A stretch of 64,000 nt of DNA from Photobacterium profundum (GCF_003026285.1 NZ_PYOD01000015.1:1-64000); one strand, 5' to 3'; counted from the stretch's first letter, positions 33,518 to 43,466 are shown. The notes: generated by a model not told the origin, from the letters alone. Translations and numbers: made by a program.

Positions 33518-35473
33518 ATGCTTGATTCTTTTAAAAGACGTTCAGGGATTTTTTACCCTATTTTTACAACGTTCATTATTTGCCTTTTCATTCTAACATT
33601 TTCTCGGGTCGGATTAAGCCTGTGGCAGCATGATCGCGTTAGTGATGCTACTGGCTGGTCTACTATTCTGCTCAGTGGTTTACGAATTGATATTTCGAGC
33701 CTCTGCTATTTACTGATATTGCCTGCATTGTTGACATGTATAATATTAACAAAGGGAACTGTAGGACGAATATGGTTGATTATTTTACGGCTATGGATTG
33801 TGGCGAGTTTATGGTTTGTTGTATATATGGAGCTCGCGACGCCATCGTTTATCATGGAATATGATGTTCGTCCTAATCGTTTGTTTGTGGAATACCTTGT
33901 TTATCCCAAAGAAGTTTTTGGTATGCTTTGGAGTGGTTATAAACTAGAGTTATTTATTGGCTTTGTTGTATCACTTCTTACTGTTGTCGGTGGTTGGAAA
34001 CTGAGTAAACATCTTGTATCCAATCTCAGCTACCCTCGTTGGTACTGGCGTCCTGTTCTCGCTGTTTTCATTGTTGCTATTGGTGTGATAGGTGCGCGTT
34101 CTACATTTGGTCATAGGCCTTTAAACCCTGCAATGGTTGCTTTCTCCAGTGATCCATTAATGAATGATCTTACACTTAACTCTTCGTACTCCTTGTTATT
34201 TGCGGTTAAACAAATGAGCTCAGAAGATGATGCGTTTAAGTATTATGGAAGTATGGACTCTAAGAAAATTATTGGGCTGGTCCGTCAATCGACAGGTATA
34301 CCTAACGATAAGTTCTTATCTGATTCAATGCCGACATTAACAACTCGTGAAGCAACCTATAAAGATAAGCCTAAAAACTTAGTTATCTTGTTACAAGAAA
34401 GCTTAGGCGCACGTTATGTGGGTGGGTTAGGGGGATTACCTCTTACACCCAATATCGATGCATTGATGCAAGAAGGGTGGAACTTTACGCGAATGTACGC
34501 AACGGGTACACGTTCTGTTAGAGGGATAGAAGCGGTAACAACGGGGTTTTCACCCACTCCTGCTCGTTCAGTTGTTAAACTAGGTAAAAGCCAGACTAAT
34601 TTCTTCACTATTGCAGGTTTGCTGAAACAGAAAGGTTATCAGACCCAGTTTATCTATGGTGGTGAAAGTCACTTTGATAATATGAAGACCTTCTTTTTAG
34701 GTAATGGCTTTGTTGATATGCAAGATTTTCCGACATTTAATAACCCTAACTTTGTTGGTTCTTGGGGGGCATCAGATGAAGACTTATATACGAAAGCACA
34801 TCAGCAATTCACTGAATTAGAAAAAAAGAAGAAACCATTTTTTAGTTTAGTATTTACATCATCAAATCATAGCCCTTTTGATTATCCCGATGGACGTATA
34901 ACACCTTATAATTCCCCGAAACAAACCCGTGAGAATGCTGCGAAGTATTCGGATTATGCATTGGGTGAATTTATAAATAATGCGAAAGCATCAGATTACT
35001 GGAATGATACTATTTTTGTTGTTGTTGCCGATCATGATTCGCGGGCATATGGTAATCAACTTGTACCCATTGATCATTTCAGGATCCCTGCGGTCATTTT
35101 TGGTGGTGGTGTAGAACATAAGAAAGATAACCGTTTAACCAGTCAGATTGATTTACCGCCTACATTGTTGTCGATGATAGGTATAGACAATACAAGCCCG
35201 ATGATTGGGCATGATATGACGAAGAATATTGACGAATCAAAACTTCGAGCAATGATGCAGTTTTATAAAAACTACGCTTGGATGGACAATAATAATAATG
35301 TTGTTATTTTTCAGCCAGAAAAAGAAGCTGCTGGCTTTCGTTATGATGAAAAAACAACGCAATTATTAAATAAAGAATTACCTGAGAATATGATTGAAAT
35401 GGCAAGGGCGAATGCATTGTGGGGAAGCTTGGCTTATAAAAATGATTACTATCAATCCCAAACAACTCAGTAA
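33518..35473 (+). CDS. LTA synthase/phosphoglycerol transferase-type sulfatase-fold protein
   Basis: 651 aa. Five N-terminal membrane helices (about 12-205) are followed by a periplasmic alkaline-phosphatase-superfamily domain (about 285-580). NLVILLQESLGARYVG supplies the metal-binding Glu. The Thr/Ser nucleophile lies in TGTRSVRGIEAV. GGESHFDNM, SNHSPFDYP and VVADHDSRAYG are further conserved sites. Gram-negative members transfer phosphoglycerol or phosphoethanolamine to periplasmic glucans or lipids; the acceptor here is unknown. AGGA precedes the ATG. Confidence 0.88.
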   Translation: MLDSFKRRSGIFYPIFTTFIICLFILTFSRVGLSLWQHDRVSDATGWSTILLSGLRIDISSLCYLLILPALLTCIILTKGTVGRIWLIILRLWIVASLWFVVYMELATPSFIMEYDVRPNRLFVEYLVYPKEVFGMLWSGYKLELFIGFVVSLLTVVGGWKLSKHLVSNLSYPRWYWRPVLAVFIVAIGVIGARSTFGHRPLNPAMVAFSSDPLMNDLTLNSSYSLLFAVKQMSSEDDAFKYYGSMDSKKIIGLVRQSTGIPNDKFLSDSMPTLTTREATYKDKPKNLVILLQESLGARYVGGLGGLPLTPNIDALMQEGWNFTRMYATGTRSVRGIEAVTTGFSPTPARSVVKLGKSQTNFFTIAGLLKQKGYQTQFIYGGESHFDNMKTFFLGNGFVDMQDFPTFNNPNFVGSWGASDEDLYTKAHQQFTELEKKKKPFFSLVFTSSNHSPFDYPDGRITPYNSPKQTRENAAKYSDYALGEFINNAKASDYWNDTIFVVVADHDSRAYGNQLVPIDHFRIPAVIFGGGVEHKKDNRLTSQIDLPPTLLSMIGIDNTSPMIGHDMTKNIDESKLRAMMQFYKNYAWMDNNNNVVIFQPEKEAAGFRYDEKTTQLLNKELPENMIEMARANALWGSLAYKNDYYQSQTTQ

Positions 35474-35500
35474 TCATTTGAAATAATGAGTTATGTTGTT

Positions 35501-35533
35501 AAAAACGCTTTCATTTATTTGAAGGCGTTTTTA
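35501..35533 (+). terminator. Terminator of the LTA-synthase-type gene
   Basis: A 12-bp stem, AAAACGCTTTCA with TGAAGGCGTTTT, and a six-base loop; T residues continue. Confidence 0.9.
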
Positions 35534-35671
35534 TGTGCAATAGACTGCGCAAAGCGTGACGCTTGCAGCATTGTTGCAGAATAACTCGGTACAAATCACG
35601 TTAAACGTCAATAATTCAGTATTATAGAGCACTTCTCATTTTGGTTGTTGGTAAGGCGTAGGGTTAAAGGG

Positions 35672-36547
35672 ATGGGTAATTGTCGGTATAGTGTGTATTC
35701 GCATGATGGTGAAAGTATCTCGCTCATTGATAGCTATGATATTTGGGCTGATGTTGTATTAAATATCGCTGGGATTAATTTACACTCTGTAAAAGACCAC
35801 ATCTATATTGTTGATCATCATGCGCTTGAAGGTGATGATGATGTGTTTGTTGTTAAGCCTTCGCAAGGCATAAAAAGTACTGGACATCGACGCCAATGCT
35901 ATCTTGATGATTTATTTTTAACACCTATTAATTCGTTAGAAATTGGGGAATTAACTGAGCTATTGCCTATTCCAGAAGCGAAACTTATTTTAGTGCCCTT
36001 AGCTGACTCGAAGCCTGTTTTAGATGAGTTGTTGCATAAAGATGGGAATGAGCAGATAAATGCACAATTGAGCGATATGGTGGCTATTCGTTATTCACCA
36101 ATAACTCGCTTTTTAGACCCCAATAATGATGTTTGCTTGCAATTGTATATAGGAAGTAGCGTTGTTGCTATCGCAAGCTTTAGCCGTTACGTTGAAGATC
36201 ACCGTTTCCCTTTTTCAAAGCATGAAATTAGCTATGAACTCGCCTTGCATACTGTATTTGTTAAACCAGAGTATCGAAATATTGGTTTAGCAACATCATT
36301 GAGTAAAGCAATTATTGCTATCGTAAAGCATGATATGAAAAGAATTCAAAAAGTGCTGAGTGTTGGTAACTTGAGGCTAAGCCCATGGTTTTCTGCCATT
36401 GCTTTAAGTGCTGGTGGAGAAGCGATTTGCGATCAAATAAGTGAAGCGTTTGTCGAGGCTAACGAAGATGTATTCGATGAGTTAGAGGAAAAAGGGCTCA
36501 AAGTTACTTACCAAGAGCCGATTATTTGTGTTGAAAGCCTCGTTTAG
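35672..36547 (+). CDS. GNAT-like acetyltransferase domain protein
   Basis: 291 aa from the ATG at 35672, with AGGG eight bases upstream; a TTG start nine codons earlier is less likely. The C-terminal half has the GNAT A motif in degenerate form: LHTVFVKPEYRNIGLATSLSKAIIA (R/QxxGxG/A becomes RNIGLA). The N-terminal half (about 1-140) is not recognised. It is convergent with dgcA (20 bp apart) and probably unrelated to it. The substrate is unknown. Confidence 0.6.
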   Translation: MGNCRYSVYSHDGESISLIDSYDIWADVVLNIAGINLHSVKDHIYIVDHHALEGDDDVFVVKPSQGIKSTGHRRQCYLDDLFLTPINSLEIGELTELLPIPEAKLILVPLADSKPVLDELLHKDGNEQINAQLSDMVAIRYSPITRFLDPNNDVCLQLYIGSSVVAIASFSRYVEDHRFPFSKHEISYELALHTVFVKPEYRNIGLATSLSKAIIAIVKHDMKRIQKVLSVGNLRLSPWFSAIALSAGGEAICDQISEAFVEANEDVFDELEEKGLKVTYQEPIICVESLV

Positions 36548-36567
36548 TCGTTATACCCAGTTCGCGC

Positions 36568-37587
36568 TTAAATAACGATATAGCCGGATTGGTATCGTAA
36601 GCCATTCTCACGGTCGTGAGCCAATAGAACAGGCCCATCTAAATCAACGATTTCAGCACGGGCTGCAATCGGCAATGCGGCTTCCATTGCAAGTGATGTT
36701 CCCAGCATACAGCCCATCATAACGGTGAACCCCATTTCAATTGCCTTAGATTCCAGTGCAAGGGCTTCAGTTAACCCACCTGTTTTATCTAGCTTGATAT
36801 TGACCATTTCATAGCAACCTAACAGCAGTGCTAAATCTTGGCTAGTATGACAACTTTCATCTGCGCAGACTGGTACTGGGTGAGGAATACCTAACAGTTT
36901 GTTATCTTCACCTTTAGCGACAGGCTGCTCGATCATGGCAATATTTAATTCGGCGAGTTGGCTGAATATGGCGTTAAGGTCTAATTCTCCCCATGCCTCA
37001 TTCGCATCTAAAATAATTTTAGTATCAGGTGCTATGACTTGAATCGCTGTGCGTATCGCTTTAACACGCTCAATGATTTGTTCACTGTCTAGCTTCACTT
37101 TGAGTAATTTTGCGCCTAACTCACAATACTCTCTAGCTTGTTCTGCCATGATCTCCGGCGTATCAATTGATACTGTCATTGCCGTGATAATATTCGATTG
37201 AATGTCAAAGCTCTGTGTCGGAAAGTCAATGCCTTTTTGCTGTTGTTCTAAGCGCCATAATGCACAATCAATGGCATTACGAGCAGCACCTGCTGATAAC
37301 AACTGCGGCAGAGATTTATGCAGCTCGACGCTATATAAATCAGAGCTAGATAAATCTGAGTCATGTAGGCTGGAATGATGCTCAGCATGATTGGCGACGT
37401 GCTTTATTTGTTCGATAACGGATTCAACCGTTTCACCATACCGTGCGTAAGGCGTACATTCACCTTCTGCGATAATGCCGTTGTGCTCAATGATGACTTT
37501 TACCACATCAACATGGGTACGTGATCCACGGGAAATAGTAAATGAACGCGCGAGAGGGAATTGTTCGTGAATCGCTGTTATTTTCAT
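36568..37587 (-). CDS. dgcA: N-acetyl-D-glutamate racemase, enolase superfamily (dipeptide epimerase-like)
   Basis: 339 aa. The enolase-superfamily capping domain is followed by the barrel. Catalytic lysines KVKL and KLDKTGG flank metal ligands in ILDANEAW (Asp), AMIEQPV (Glu) and VCADESCH (Asp). By sequence alone this resembles L-Ala-D/L-Glu epimerases. The adjacent DUF1611 gene and LysR gene match the dgcN-dgcA-dgcR D-glutamate locus described from marine bacteria, in which DgcA racemises N-acetyl-D-glutamate. The assignment depends on that context. It starts 14 bp after dgcN ends. Confidence 0.8.
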   Translation of the reverse strand: MKITAIHEQFPLARSFTISRGSRTHVDVVKVIIEHNGIIAEGECTPYARYGETVESVIEQIKHVANHAEHHSSLHDSDLSSSDLYSVELHKSLPQLLSAGAARNAIDCALWRLEQQQKGIDFPTQSFDIQSNIITAMTVSIDTPEIMAEQAREYCELGAKLLKVKLDSEQIIERVKAIRTAIQVIAPDTKIILDANEAWGELDLNAIFSQLAELNIAMIEQPVAKGEDNKLLGIPHPVPVCADESCHTSQDLALLLGCYEMVNIKLDKTGGLTEALALESKAIEMGFTVMMGCMLGTSLAMEAALPIAARAEIVDLDGPVLLAHDRENGLRYQSGYIVI

Positions 37588-37601
37588 TTTTTACTATCCA
37601 T

Positions 37602-38606
37602 TTAAATTGAATGTAGTTTATCGACAATGCAAGAAACACCAAAGCGTACAGGGTCTGTTACTGGTAGGCCGTATTCAGATGACCATTGGTGGCATAGATC
37701 AAGCGCATCTTGTTCAGAGATTGCGGATGTGTTTAAACAAACTCCAATCCATTGCGCATTCGGATTTGTGAGTCTTGCAGCTTGAAGGTTAGCTTTTAAA
37801 ACATCATGAATAGCTGGAATTGGCATATGAGGCAAATGACGAATATGTTGACGACCTACCTCATGGCACAAGACTAACGCATCAGCCTGGGCACCGTGTA
37901 ATAATCCTAAGCTAACCCCTGCATATGAAGGATTAAATAATGATCCTTGTCCTTCTATGACATCCCATTCGTGATCACAGAAATCAGGGCTAATTCGTTC
38001 TACCGAGCCTGAAATGAAATCGGCAACCACAGCATCAATAGAGATACCCGAGCCCGTTATTAAGATCCCTGTTTGCCCTGTTGCACAAAATTTAGCTTTT
38101 ATTCCTTGTTGATTCATTTCTTTTTCAAGGGCTAACGTGGTGTACATTTTTCCTACAGAACAATCGGTACCAACTGCCAATAAACGCTTTCCTTCCCGTG
38201 GCTTACCATTACCTACATCTAGGCTTTCATCATAATGGCGCACATCAAACAGTTGGCATTGATGCTTTTTAGCAAGTGAATTTAATGAAGGAAAATCCGT
38301 TAAACGTTGGTGCATACCAGATGCAATGTTAAAGCCTAATTCGAGTGCTTGTTCAAGGGTATTAACCCAAGAGGCAGGAATGTATCCCCCCGCATTCGCC
38401 GTGCCAATCATTAAGGTTTTAGCTCCAAGTTCTTTTGCTTCTTGTAATGACAGATCATCTAAGCCAAGTGAGACAGTTTCATCTGTAAGGCGAATTTGTC
38501 CGACACAAACATCAGGGCGCCATTGATGAATACCTTGCGCTGTTTTAGCTGAAAGTGGATCGGTAACGTCGCCTAGAAATAATAGGTATGGCTGAGGGAT
38601 CTGCAT
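37602..38606 (-). CDS. dgcN: D-glutamate N-acetyltransferase DgcN (DUF1611)
   Basis: 334 aa DUF1611 protein. The C-terminal part has a P-loop, GTDCSVGKMYTTLAL (about 147-161), plus EGQGSLFNPSYAGVSLGLLHG. The N-terminal part is a Rossmann-like domain (TANAGGYIPASW). In marine bacteria DgcN acetylates D-glutamate with acetyl-CoA, and DgcA then inverts it to N-acetyl-L-glutamate for use as carbon and nitrogen. AAGGATG precedes the ATG. It is the first gene of the dgcN-dgcA operon. Confidence 0.82.
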   Translation of the reverse strand: MQIPQPYLLFLGDVTDPLSAKTAQGIHQWRPDVCVGQIRLTDETVSLGLDDLSLQEAKELGAKTLMIGTANAGGYIPASWVNTLEQALELGFNIASGMHQRLTDFPSLNSLAKKHQCQLFDVRHYDESLDVGNGKPREGKRLLAVGTDCSVGKMYTTLALEKEMNQQGIKAKFCATGQTGILITGSGISIDAVVADFISGSVERISPDFCDHEWDVIEGQGSLFNPSYAGVSLGLLHGAQADALVLCHEVGRQHIRHLPHMPIPAIHDVLKANLQAARLTNPNAQWIGVCLNTSAISEQDALDLCHQWSSEYGLPVTDPVRFGVSCIVDKLHSI

Positions 38607-38723
38607 TATACATCCTTGAATTAGTGAGTTGGCTCAGTAGAACCAAAGCATCGCCTTAGGCGAGGGATGTAACGACAGTAGTATGAACGCTTTAAATTGC
38701 CGAATACTTATATAGTAGAAGGG

Positions 38724-38740
38724 TATAACGTCGTGTTATA
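38724..38740. promoter_or_regulatory. LysR-type operator candidate upstream of dgcN
   Basis: TATAAC and GTTATA form a perfect 17-bp inverted repeat with a 5-bp centre, matching the T-N11-A core of LysR-type sites. It lies 118-134 bp before dgcN, between dgcN and the regulator gene. Confidence 0.55.
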
Positions 38741-38793
38741 GGTGAGGAGTTAAGTTAACCTGAAGGGCACAATCTTATAGTGTTGTAGCGCGT

Positions 38794-39702
38794 TTATATT
38801 GGCTTGATGATGTTTGATCGTAACTGAGAAACAAATTGCTGAGCCGTTATATTCAATGGGCTGTGATCTGCAAATAAGATAGAAACAGAAAAAGAAATAT
38901 CCGTTTCAAGTTTGAATTGTTTAAGTTTCCCTTCGTATAATGTCGCTGTCCACGGGTCGACAATCGCGATGCCTGCACCTTGCAATACAAGTTCTGCCGC
39001 TGCGCTATAGGTTCGTACTACAATTTGTGGCTGATAAGTAGGGTCAATGTGATGAATAGCATGATTAAGGGCGTAACCTAAAGGGTCTCGTGAATCTAGC
39101 CCGACAATCTTTGGTGACGCTGTCACACTATTAAGTAGCAGTTCTGACAGGCTAACGATGTTTGACTGTAAGGTTTCTAATGTCGGTGCATCATTAGGGT
39201 GGCAGACTAAAATCATATTAGTTGATAAAAGGTGCTCGCTGGTAATAGCTGGTGGTGTGTTCTTACCAAAGCAAATGGCTAAATCTAACTGGTTTTGAAT
39301 TAAACTTTGGCATAGGCCATCACGGTTATCTGTGGCGAGCTCTATAGATAGGTTGGTATCTTGGCATACATCTGCAATCGTTGGTGTTAGTAATGAAGTG
39401 GCAAGAATCGGTGTTGCGCCAATGCGAAGGTGCTGACTGCCTTTTTTTATCTTATTAGTGAGCGAGTGTAAATTACCGAGTTGTTGATAGATTTTTTCAG
39501 TTTCGGGTTGTAACTGTCGAGCTTCTTCTGTTGCCACCAACCGCCCTTTAATACGTTGAAAAAGAGCAAAACCGAGCTGCTGTTCTGTGTGAGAAAGAAT
39601 GCGTGTAACGTTAGGTTGTGAAACATGAAGCATGCGTGCCGCACCAGATACAGATCCTGACTTCATAATGGCGTAGAAAACTTCAATTTGTCGTAAATTC
39701 AA
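38794..39702 (-). CDS. dgcR: LysR-family regulator, probable DgcR
   Basis: 302 aa. The N-terminal winged HTH (LRQIEVFYAIMKSGSVSGAARMLHVSQPNVTRIL) is followed by a periplasmic-binding-protein-like effector domain (about 90-300). The start is TTG at 39702 with AAAGGA ahead of it. It lies directly upstream of dgcN in the same orientation, 187 bp apart. DgcR in known loci activates dgcN-dgcA in response to D-glutamate; the same role here is inferred from synteny. Confidence 0.8.
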   Translation of the reverse strand: MNLRQIEVFYAIMKSGSVSGAARMLHVSQPNVTRILSHTEQQLGFALFQRIKGRLVATEEARQLQPETEKIYQQLGNLHSLTNKIKKGSQHLRIGATPILATSLLTPTIADVCQDTNLSIELATDNRDGLCQSLIQNQLDLAICFGKNTPPAITSEHLLSTNMILVCHPNDAPTLETLQSNIVSLSELLLNSVTASPKIVGLDSRDPLGYALNHAIHHIDPTYQPQIVVRTYSAAAELVLQGAGIAIVDPWTATLYEGKLKQFKLETDISFSVSILFADHSPLNITAQQFVSQLRSNIIKPI

Positions 39703-39779
39703 CGTTGAGTCCTTTCTATATTCGATACAACCTGTATTTGGTATAACAATACTATCTGAATATTATTATGACAAATAAA

Positions 39780-39803
39780 GAAAAAGCCTGTAAAAACAGG
39801 CTG
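39780..39803 (-). terminator. Terminator of the DUF3581 gene
   Basis: On the minus strand AGCCTG, a six-base loop and CAGGCT are followed by a T-run. Confidence 0.88.
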
Positions 39804-39845
39804 TAATATTCTTTATTTGCTCAAGTTTCGTAATGAAAGGTGCTA

Positions 39846-40562
39846 TTAAGCAGCTACATTTAAAAATCTATCTTTACGATCGTTAAAACGGTTAACCAAA
39901 TCATCAATATCATTTTGGCAATATGGCTTCAAGCCACTCATTACCATACGCTTACGGCCTGTACCAACCACTTCGCCATTTTCTTTGAAACAGAACATTA
40001 GGGTAACGCTACCACGTTTGCCTTCAACGGTAATTTCAGAATCCGTTAGCTCTACTGTTGGAGCAGAAAAATCAAGGCGTGTGAAATCAAGTTCCATACT
40101 TTCATAGATAACCAATGGGCGGGTAGGGTTAATCATGATTTGTTTTGATTCCATTAGCGGAACCATGATGTGCGGAAAGTTCATGCCAGAAAATTGCACA
40201 TAGTTTTTTGTTACTTGGCCAATAAGCTCTTGGTCGGTTGTTGTTTCACCTTCACGGGTGATATGCAGGTATTCCTTACCTTTTTCATCAATTAATGACA
40301 TGTCTGTATCAGACTTGGTATCAATATTTAGTGCTATGCCATCATTAATCATGCCTGCAAATTCAAAACGCATTTTTTGGCTTAAGCCCGTTTTTGAAAG
40401 TACCACAGAAAAAAGTAGGTCGCCTGGTACACAAAAACGTTTGTTATCTTCATCGTGGATAGGGTTGAAATCACCCGCAATTTTTTTTGCGAAGTGGCTT
40501 GCTTGCTCACGAGTAAAAGAGAATTCACCGTTTTGTTCTGAATAATACGAGTCTAAAAACAT
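39846..40562 (-). CDS. DUF3581 protein (hotdog-like fold)
   Basis: 238 aa. The N-terminus contains FTREQASHFAKKIAGDFNPIHDED, a pattern like the hydratase element of MaoC/hotdog proteins (DxNPIH), followed by CVPGDLLFSVVLSKTGLS. The family (DUF3581) is common in marine gammaproteobacteria, and no reaction has been assigned. No partner genes are adjacent. An AAG stretch precedes the ATG. Confidence 0.78.
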   Translation of the reverse strand: MFLDSYYSEQNGEFSFTREQASHFAKKIAGDFNPIHDEDNKRFCVPGDLLFSVVLSKTGLSQKMRFEFAGMINDGIALNIDTKSDTDMSLIDEKGKEYLHITREGETTTDQELIGQVTKNYVQFSGMNFPHIMVPLMESKQIMINPTRPLVIYESMELDFTRLDFSAPTVELTDSEITVEGKRGSVTLMFCFKENGEVVGTGRKRMVMSGLKPYCQNDIDDLVNRFNDRKDRFLNVAA

Positions 40563-40792
40563 GCTTAACTTTTTAATACCTAAGTGATTAACTGTATCCC
40601 ATTCTACATGAGAAAATAGTTTAAATGGTCTAGCCAGATGTTCTGTTTAGAAAACAAACAGTCCGTTATACCTAAGAGTATGACAGAAAGTGAAGTATAT
40701 TTACGCGTTGATAATCATTCTTTGTTGTATCTATCAATAAAACTGAAGTTGAAGTGATTATTTAATTTTAAAAACAATAAGTTACGATATTT

Positions 40793-41239
40793 TTAAAGCT
40801 TGTGCCCTAGATAGATATTTGAAAAGTTTTTATGTTGAAAAATATCAACCAAGCTAGAAGGGAAAAATAGTAGGCTTGGAAGATCATCCAACTTTATCCA
40901 TTCGTATCCAATTTGCGCGGGATCCATCTTATGGGGCTCGTGAGTAAAGATAGGGTTAATACCTTCTACGAATATTTCTACTTGGTGGAAATGATTGGGA
41001 AGGTAGCTTGTTGGTTGTCTATCTGATATTAAATCTCGTATACACAATACTTTCCCCATTTCAGCTTGTAAGCCGACTTCTTCTTTGATTTCTCGGTGAA
41101 AAGCATCTTCTAATGTTTCGCCATGCTCAACGCCACCACCTGGGGTTATATACCAAAAGCCGCGATCATCGTGATGTTTACACAACAGTATTTTATCATC
41201 TTTATAAAACACAGCGCGTATTGAAAGTCGTGGTGACAT
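40793..41239 (-). CDS. Nudix hydrolase
   Basis: 148 aa. The complete Nudix box GGVEHGETLEDAFHREIKEE-VGL (GX5EX7REUXEEXGU) lies near residues 35-58 and binds Mg2+ for hydrolysis of a nucleoside diphosphate-linked substrate. An IRAVFYKDDKILLCKHH strand pair leads in. The substrate is unknown. AGGA lies upstream of the ATG. Confidence 0.92.
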   Translation of the reverse strand: MSPRLSIRAVFYKDDKILLCKHHDDRGFWYITPGGGVEHGETLEDAFHREIKEEVGLQAEMGKVLCIRDLISDRQPTSYLPNHFHQVEIFVEGINPIFTHEPHKMDPAQIGYEWIKLDDLPSLLFFPSSLVDIFQHKNFSNIYLGHKL

Positions 41240-41669
41240 CAGTTTCCTGTTTATTTTCGGGTTAATATCGACCCAAATTTGAAATTAATGAGAATATAAC
41301 CTTGGTTTATATAAGGATAAATGAGTTTTACAGTGCATCTACTAGCATAGTTATGTATTATTCGCGGCGCAAACATAATAAAAACAGGTCAATACCGAAT
41401 TTTAGGCTAGGGTTGCTTTATCTGAGAACGATATAAAAATAGTGCAAATTATACTTCAAATGCATTTTTGTAGATTGAAGAGCAGCACACAACATCAACT
41501 TCTAACGTGTAGAAGACTCAGGAAAAATAAAGCAGCACGGAAGCTGCAAACAAAAAAAGCACCAGTATTCGAGGATACTTTCCTCGAATACTGAGTGCTA
41601 ATAATGTACCAATGAATGTTGAGCTATGATGGTGTAGTCCAGCAACATTGAGTATGCGTTTGCAGCTTT
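41240..41669. other. Intergenic region between the Nudix gene and moeA
   Basis: 430 bp with no coding sequence that I can support. Its right part holds the long mobB-moeA terminator (41552-41599). A short GCAGC...GCTGC hairpin (about 41532-41547) lies beside it. The rest is featureless. Confidence 0.6.
41552..41599 (-). terminator. Strong terminator of the tup-mob operon
   Basis: A 13-bp perfect stem (41563-41575 with 41581-41593), extended by AGCAC/GTGCT after a one-base bulge, is followed by seven T on the minus strand. Confidence 0.92.
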
Positions 41670-43466
41670 TTAAATTCGACTTTTCAGCGGAATCACACGT
41701 ACTGTGCCACCCACTTCAGCATTTGCCTGCTCGGGCAATACTTCCACTAAGCAATTTGCTTCACTCATCGAACGTAAAATACCAGAACCTTGCTGCCCGG
41801 TTGATTTAACCGTTAAGCGGCCATTAGCATCAAAGCTGAAAATACCTCGTGTATATTCAGTGCGGTCAGGACGAGAGCGGAAGCGTTCTGAAGCTATAGC
41901 ATTCAATACTTCGGGCTGCCAGTTATTGATACCTTGAAGCTTGCGAATAGCGGGTTCAACGAACTGAAGGAAAACAACCATGACTGCAACAGGATTACCA
42001 GGCAGACCGAAGAAAGGGGTATCTGCTATTTGACCAAATGCAAGAGGGCGGCCTGGACGCATATTGATCCGCCAGAAATTAATGAGCCCAAGTTTGTCTA
42101 ATACGGTCTTAATGTAGTCAGCATCGCCCACCGATACACCACCTGAAGATAAAATCAGATCCGCTTGCTCGCTGGCTTTTACTAATGTTGCTTCTAGCGA
42201 TGCTTCACTGTCTTCAATAATACCTAGGTCGATAACTTCACAACCTGCTTGTGTTAGCATGGCGTGCAATGTATAGCGGTTGGAGTCGTAAATACAGTTT
42301 GTTTTTTGTGCTTCGCCTGGGTGTTGAACTTCATCACCAGTTGAGAAGATAGCAACACGAACAGGTGCGTTAATTTTAACACTATCGATACCTAAAGAGG
42401 CGAGCATACCTAATTCTGGCGCTTCAATTTTTGTGCCTGCAGCGACAGCTGTTTGTCCTAGCGCAAGATCTTCACCGGCTTGACGAACATTTTGACCAGC
42501 ATATATTGCCGACATGTTCAGGTTAAAGGTGACGGTGTCACCAATTTGTTCTGCTTGCTCACGCATCACGACAGTATCGGCACATTCTGGCACAGGCGCA
42601 CCTGTCATTATGCGAATAGCTTGGCCTTTCTCTAATGGGGTATCATAGCTATGACCAGCCATCACCTGCGCGACAACGTTATAGTTATCACGTTCTAAAT
42701 CATCGCCACGAATAGCGTAACCATCCATTGCTGAGTTCGTGTGTTGCGGTACATTGACGGGAGATAAAATGTCGCGTGAGACAATTTGACCCAATGCGGC
42801 TTTTAGGTCGACTTTTTGTGTGCTCTGTAACGCCTCAATTTGGCTGAGAATGCGGTCTCGTCCTTCATCAACAGATAACATACCGCTCGGTGTTAAATCG
42901 CCACACAATAAGCCTTGTTTGTTTTCTTGCGTGTTGGCTTTGTATTCGTTGTTACCTTTAGCAAAAGCAACAACGAAATCAGTAAGCTTTTCAAGGTTGT
43001 TAATATCAAGTTTAGGCAGCGTTGTATCGGCATCAACATTAGCGGCAACTGCGATAATATTGCTGTCATCAGGGTGTAACCAAGGTTTGCCGACTTCTTC
43101 ACGATGTAATTCAATTTTCGGGAAACTGAGCTTCTTAAAGCCTTCAACCAAAATAAGATCCAGTTGAGTTTGGTCTAATTGTGCAATCAGGTAGGGAAGA
43201 GACGCTTCTTCCTCCGGAGTCTCAGTCACCAGAGCGCGACGATAGCGCGATGAAATTAACATCTGGCTTGCACCTGCTTTACGTAAACGGTAGCTGTCTT
43301 TACCTTCTTGGTCGATATCAAAGTTATGGTGAGCATGTTTAATGACTGCAACACGAATACCGCGCTCAACCAATTTAGGCAGCATGGCTTCTAGAAGGGT
43401 TGTTTTGCCTGTTCCGCTATAAGCCGCGAAGCCTAACAATGGCAGAGAAGCGTTAAATTGACTCAT
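41670..43466 (-). CDS. Bifunctional molybdopterin protein MobB-MoeA fusion
   Basis: 598 aa. The N-terminal MobB domain (about 1-170) is a P-loop GTPase (AAYSGTGKTTLLEAML) thought to assist Moco-GDP synthesis. The MoeA domain (about 190-598) inserts molybdate into adenylated molybdopterin; landmarks are NSAMDGYAI, GGVSVGDADYIK and LPGNPVAVMVVF. The two are separate in E. coli. It overlaps mobA by 4 bp (ATGA), so translation is coupled. It is the last gene of the tup-mob operon, closed by a strong terminator. Confidence 0.95.
   Translation of the reverse strand: MSQFNASLPLLGFAAYSGTGKTTLLEAMLPKLVERGIRVAVIKHAHHNFDIDQEGKDSYRLRKAGASQMLISSRYRRALVTETPEEEASLPYLIAQLDQTQLDLILVEGFKKLSFPKIELHREEVGKPWLHPDDSNIIAVAANVDADTTLPKLDINNLEKLTDFVVAFAKGNNEYKANTQENKQGLLCGDLTPSGMLSVDEGRDRILSQIEALQSTQKVDLKAALGQIVSRDILSPVNVPQHTNSAMDGYAIRGDDLERDNYNVVAQVMAGHSYDTPLEKGQAIRIMTGAPVPECADTVVMREQAEQIGDTVTFNLNMSAIYAGQNVRQAGEDLALGQTAVAAGTKIEAPELGMLASLGIDSVKINAPVRVAIFSTGDEVQHPGEAQKTNCIYDSNRYTLHAMLTQAGCEVIDLGIIEDSEASLEATLVKASEQADLILSSGGVSVGDADYIKTVLDKLGLINFWRINMRPGRPLAFGQIADTPFFGLPGNPVAVMVVFLQFVEPAIRKLQGINNWQPEVLNAIASERFRSRPDRTEYTRGIFSFDANGRLTVKSTGQQGSGILRSMSEANCLVEVLPEQANAEVGGTVRVIPLKSRI

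Noticed and set aside
38722..38741. Dyad at 38724-38740 as a terminator
   Set aside because: The stem is only 6 bp and AT-rich with no T-run; its T-N11-A form and position fit an operator better.
42820..43167. Plus-strand frame of 115 codons inside mobB-moeA
   Set aside because: No ribosome binding site and no family resemblance; antisense shadow of the fusion gene.
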